Of a stretch of 37,157 nt of DNA, positions 34,566 through 37,157 are shown piece after piece. A model generated the notes under the pieces. The model made no database searches. It was not told where the DNA came from and saw only the letters and a program-made list of their open reading frames with translations. The position numbers and the translations under genes were made by a program. Position 1 is the first letter of the stretch. Each line of letters begins with the position of its first letter. This DNA comes from Crocosphaera sp. (lineage in GTDB: Bacteria > Cyanobacteriota > Cyanobacteriia > Cyanobacteriales > Microcystaceae), in NCBI RefSeq assembly GCF_030064895.1, contig NZ_JASJEB010000085.1, forward strand, positions 1 through 37,157, read 5' to 3'.

Positions 34566-36174
34566 AAGAAAAAGTGCCAATGGGCTTGCTAGTCACCCCC
34601 GTCTGTTTTAAGACAGACTTCGATGATAGCGTGACCTTTTCTATGCTGTTAGCATCCCTATTCGAGAAAAAGCGATGTCTGGGTATGCCCTGACACTTTT
34701 TCTGGTATTTTCGCCATAAACTCCAAACGTGCTTACTATCATCCACTGGTTCAAGTAAGGCGGACTTGGCTGACGAAGGTAATCTTTCTGATAGTCTCAA
34801 AGCACGACGGGCTAAAACTAAGCCAGAAGCCATTGAACTATCAAGTCCATACATAGACATAAATTTGCTAATACCAATCAAACTTGAATAAGCAGGATTG
34901 AGACAAATTAATTCAATACCAATTCTTTGACAACGACTGGCTAAAATTTGATGGAATTTACTATAAGCAAAATTAGATAACATTCTCGCATATTTACGCC
35001 CTTTTTCCCCCAAAGCTGCTTTCTTTTTTTGAAAGTCTAATTTTTCTATTACCAGAGGACATTGATATTTCATGGCTAAGTCGACTAAGACTTTACATAC
35101 ATCCCCAAGTGTCGCAGTAGTTTGTTCATTTCTTCTATCGGCTAAGTTAAAAGAAATTTGACCTTTATCTCGTAAATTTCCTTCTCTATCAATAAAAGCC
35201 CATCCCACTAAATTAGGGTTAAAATCGACTCCAATGGCTCCATTTTTTCGATGTGATTGGTAAGGAATCTTTATCTGATTAGTGGTACAAAATATATACC
35301 ATTTATCTTTTTTATAAACAAAACGATAACTTAATGCTTGCTGATTATCTAATGCCCAATCAATAGTTTTTTGTCCATAAGTAAATTTAACACTTTCAAT
35401 CACTATTTTAGAAGTTCCTCTCATAACTTTATAGTTAGGATGAGTTTTATATTTATCGATAAGACTTGGAGGAATAGTAATAGCTAAAACTCCAGAACTT
35501 AACTGACAGTTTTGACATCCTGCTGTTTCATCTTTACTTCCTACATAACTAAATTCATGGTGACGGCGACTTTTCCAATCTTGTAACCATTCTTCATGGC
35601 AACTATAACCATTAGCTTCTAGATTAAATTGAGCATTCCATAGTTTTCGAGAACCAAATATAAGTTTTGGTTTATGAGTTTTGAGATAATTTAATTTAGT
35701 TCCTAAGCGATGAAGTTTTCGCTTTTTATGATGTAGTTTAGCTAAACTGTTTGCCCTTGGTGTTTTCTTGTTATGTTCTAGAGAACAAGCAGGATAATCT
35801 TTTCTTTTAGCAGAAGCTGTTTTTGAAGCGAACAATGGCTCTAACTTAACTCGATAAGTTAAATTTTTAAGACTTTTCTTTATGTGTTTAATCTTTTCTG
35901 TAACTTCTGTTATTTGTAATTGATAGCATTCTTGACGAGATTTTATTTTTCCTTGCAGAAATATTCTAATTGAATTAAATTGACGAGCATTAATTCCATA
36001 AATTAGTTGATATTCTTTCTTTAGTTCTTTTAAAGATTTTCCTTGTTTTAAAGATTGATGTTGTTCTAAATCTCGATAAAGTTGCCTTTCAATGGTACTA
36101 AATAATTTAGCAACATCAGCTAAGAAGCTAGATATTTCTGAAGGAGCTATAGTTGAGTAAGTTACGCTCTGCAT
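34558..36174 (-). CDS. tnpB: TnpB-related RuvC-type nuclease of an IS607-family element
   Basis: This 538-residue protein is longer than most TnpB (about 400). A basic helical N-terminal region (1-170) precedes a wedge-like part with GSKDETAGCQNCQL (212-225), then the RuvC-like nuclease with D317 (IGVDFNP), E377 (LVIEKLD) and D445 (YGLDSSMASGLVLARRAL). Between the last two there is no CxxC...CxxC zinc ribbon, unlike canonical TnpB; instead NPAYSSLIGISKFMSMYGLD lies there. This matches the large TnpB-related group. It is expected to be an RNA-guided DNA nuclease. It starts 3 nt after tnpA, and AGGAG within the last tnpA codons is its ribosome binding site. Confidence 0.85.
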   Translation of the reverse strand: MQSVTYSTIAPSEISSFLADVAKLFSTIERQLYRDLEQHQSLKQGKSLKELKKEYQLIYGINARQFNSIRIFLQGKIKSRQECYQLQITEVTEKIKHIKKSLKNLTYRVKLEPLFASKTASAKRKDYPACSLEHNKKTPRANSLAKLHHKKRKLHRLGTKLNYLKTHKPKLIFGSRKLWNAQFNLEANGYSCHEEWLQDWKSRRHHEFSYVGSKDETAGCQNCQLSSGVLAITIPPSLIDKYKTHPNYKVMRGTSKIVIESVKFTYGQKTIDWALDNQQALSYRFVYKKDKWYIFCTTNQIKIPYQSHRKNGAIGVDFNPNLVGWAFIDREGNLRDKGQISFNLADRRNEQTTATLGDVCKVLVDLAMKYQCPLVIEKLDFQKKKAALGEKGRKYARMLSNFAYSKFHQILASRCQRIGIELICLNPAYSSLIGISKFMSMYGLDSSMASGLVLARRALRLSERLPSSAKSALLEPVDDSKHVWSLWRKYQKKCQGIPRHRFFSNRDANSIEKVTLSSKSVLKQTGVTSKPIGTFSSG

Positions 36175-36177
36175 ATT

Positions 36178-36783
36178 TTATATCTCCTGAGCAATGTCTC
36201 TTAATTGTTCGACCATTTTTTTATTCTTGTGACTTCTTGACCCATATAATCTAGCAGAAAAGACAGTTATTATTTCTAAAACATCCTGCGCTAAATCTTC
36301 CTCATAACTTGACTCTTCTGTCCTGTTAATAATAACCACTTCTGTGCCAAAATGCTCACACAAGCTAAAAATTAATTCACTGCCAAATCTTAATAATCTA
36401 TCTTTTTGAGTTAAGACTAAACGCTCTACTTTGTTATCTACAATTAAACGAATTAATTTTTGTAATCCCCGCTTATTATAATTCATACCACTCCCTAAAT
36501 CTTTGATAATTTCATATTGCCATCCTTGTTGAGCGCAGAATAATTCTAATACCTCAATTTGTCTTTCTAGGTCTTTTTTCTGGTCATGAGAACTTGTCCT
36601 TGCATAGCCAATGGTATAAGAAAGTTCTTTGTCGATTCCTAAAAGTTGACATAGTTCATACCGCCGATGACCATTAGCCGTTCTTTGAGGAATTAACTTT
36701 CCTTCGGCTTCCCATCGTCTGAGGGTGCTTGTACTAACCCCTTTGAGTTTAGCTGCTTCAGAAATTGATAATAACTTACTCAT
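36178..36783 (-). CDS. tnpA: IS607-family serine recombinase TnpA
   Basis: This 201-residue protein opens with a MerR-type helix-turn-helix (about 5-45, SISEAAKLKGVSTSTLRRWE) followed by a serine-recombinase domain. The catalytic Ser64 is in YARTSSHDQKKDLERQ, and the arginine-rich TQKDRLLRFG is also conserved. IS607 transposases cut and join at GG dinucleotides with little target choice. The frame is intact and ends in a coupled overlap region with tnpB. Left-end sequence of about 70 nt separates its start from the hydroxylase fragment. Confidence 0.93.
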   Translation of the reverse strand: MSKLLSISEAAKLKGVSTSTLRRWEAEGKLIPQRTANGHRRYELCQLLGIDKELSYTIGYARTSSHDQKKDLERQIEVLELFCAQQGWQYEIIKDLGSGMNYNKRGLQKLIRLIVDNKVERLVLTQKDRLLRFGSELIFSLCEHFGTEVVIINRTEESSYEEDLAQDVLEIITVFSARLYGSRSHKNKKMVEQLRDIAQEI

Positions 36784-36854
36784 ATTTCTATGATAGCTTA
36801 TCTTATGAGTAATATTGAGTAGCTTTAGTTAAGTTTTGTGTAGCAGTCCCCAAA

Positions 36855-37060
36855 CCCTTCATCAAAGCGTTGTCTGTATGGCTACCGTAGTTCATATCTG
36901 GTTCATAGCGACTAAACCGTAGGGAGTGAATATGTTTAGGCTGAATGGCCAGTTTGAATAATAAGTTACGCTGTAGGGCGTTAATAACTAAATCTTGTAG
37001 GGGTTTTACCTCTGGAGAAGTTCTATCCAGTTGGCTATTACTGACATCTTGCACCTTCAA
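36855..37060 (-). pseudogene. 5' part of the split PKHD-type hydroxylase
   Basis: This fragment encodes the middle of the same oxygenase: NSQLDRTSPEVKPLQDLV, FKLAIQPKHIHSLRFSRYEP and the iron-binding HxD of NYGSHTDNALMK. It stops at the GG where the transposon begins. Similarity appears to extend a few residues upstream (GFY, to about 37078), but the usual first 35-40 residues of the family are absent; a heptamer repeat begins at about 37079. The gene is therefore broken at two places. Confidence 0.8.
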
Positions 37061-37080
37061 ATAAAATCCTAGTTTTGTTA

Positions 37081-37108
37081 GAGGCAGGAGTTGAAAGGCA
37101 GGAGGCAG
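37081..37108. repeat. GAGGCAG heptamer tract at the broken 5' end
   Basis: GAGGCAG (37081-37087), GAGTTGA, AAGGCAG (37095-37101) and GAGGCAG (37102-37108) form four heptamers in register. The unit is the same as in the array at 12998-13042. The tract abuts the hydroxylase fragment where its N-terminal coding sequence should begin. Inverted ends, if any, lie outside or are not recognised. Confidence 0.5.
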
Positions 37109-37157
37109 AAGGAGTAATAGCTAGATATAATCTTAAATAGCCAATTATGAGCAATTT

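Larger units (their letters stand above)
34478..36854 (-). mobile_element. IS607-family transposon (tnpA-tnpB), about 2.38 kb
   Basis: The element encodes a MerR-type HTH serine recombinase and a RuvC-type TnpB-like protein, the IS607 gene order. Its ends lie at GG dinucleotides (host GG at 36855-36856 and element GG at 34478-34479); joining across them restores the hydroxylase frame ATG AAG GGT AAA CAG. The left end has AAACTTAACTAAAG and the right end in reverse AAACTTACTCAAAG, which are imperfect subterminal inverted repeats. No target duplication is seen, as expected for IS607. I see no HIP1 site inside, unlike the core genes. Both genes are open, so the element may be active. Confidence 0.88.

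Noticed and set aside
36855-37157. Complete hydroxylase gene starting at TTG 37060
   Set aside because: The first 35-40 residues of the family and the distal iron ligand are absent, so it was called a broken fragment.

Overview
The window looks like the chromosome of a unicellular cyanobacterium of the Crocosphaera/Cyanothece type. The DNA is AT-rich, and the HIP1 octamer GCGATCGC recurs (I see about 20 copies, mostly inside core genes). The gene set is also cyanobacterial: CVLKEFAP-type Ser/Thr kinase relative, Clp and SepF paralogs, DUF29 and Rpn/DUF4351 proteins, a NifU-Rieske fusion and a semi-amylopectin-type GH13 enzyme. The genus is an inference; I see no rRNA. One tRNA gene, tRNA-Arg(CCG), is present.

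Layout. 1-5314: accessory genes (Rpn-type nuclease, DUF29), then a minus-strand run of a short SepF paralog, a membrane-anchored kinase-like protein and a HEAT-repeat protein. 6159-8633: a GAF-GGDEF protein with a degenerate active site, a decayed receiver-like pseudogene and an AIM24 protein. 8952-18190: housekeeping genes sppA, recF, an HDAC-family deacetylase, sepF-proC-sfsA, gdhA and trpF. 18502-25649: FHA protein, a divergent ClpC without its middle domain, a GH13 branching-enzyme-like protein, tRNA-Arg and prs. 25964-32912: sugar-nucleotide epimerase-like protein with a truncated GtrA, a minus-strand TPR/membrane/NifU-Rieske group, a Rieske oxygenase with a long leader, and argC. 33004-37157: ruvC, a NUDIX hydrolase and an Fe(II)/2-oxoglutarate (PKHD-type) hydroxylase gene split by an IS607-family transposon.

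The best-supported unusual system is the IS607-family element at 34478-36854. It has an intact serine recombinase (TnpA) and an unusual 538-residue TnpB-like RuvC nuclease without the usual C-terminal zinc ribbon. Joining the host sequence across GG dinucleotides at the two ends restores one continuous hydroxylase frame, which fixes the insertion to the base. A structured right end next to host DNA could be the nuclease guide RNA, and its guide would match the repaired hydroxylase gene.

Two other themes run through the window. First, short non-coding elements with TATAGCA-like inverted ends enclose heptamer tandem repeats; at least three sequence families lie in intergenic DNA, and a heptamer tract also abuts the broken hydroxylase gene. 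Second, several signalling or enzyme proteins lack signature catalytic residues while keeping the rest of the fold: the kinase (VAIK Lys and alpha-C Glu both changed), the GGDEF protein (GGEKF with an intact I-site), the GH13 enzyme (region I His changed) and the SDR epimerase (FxxxK for YxxxK).
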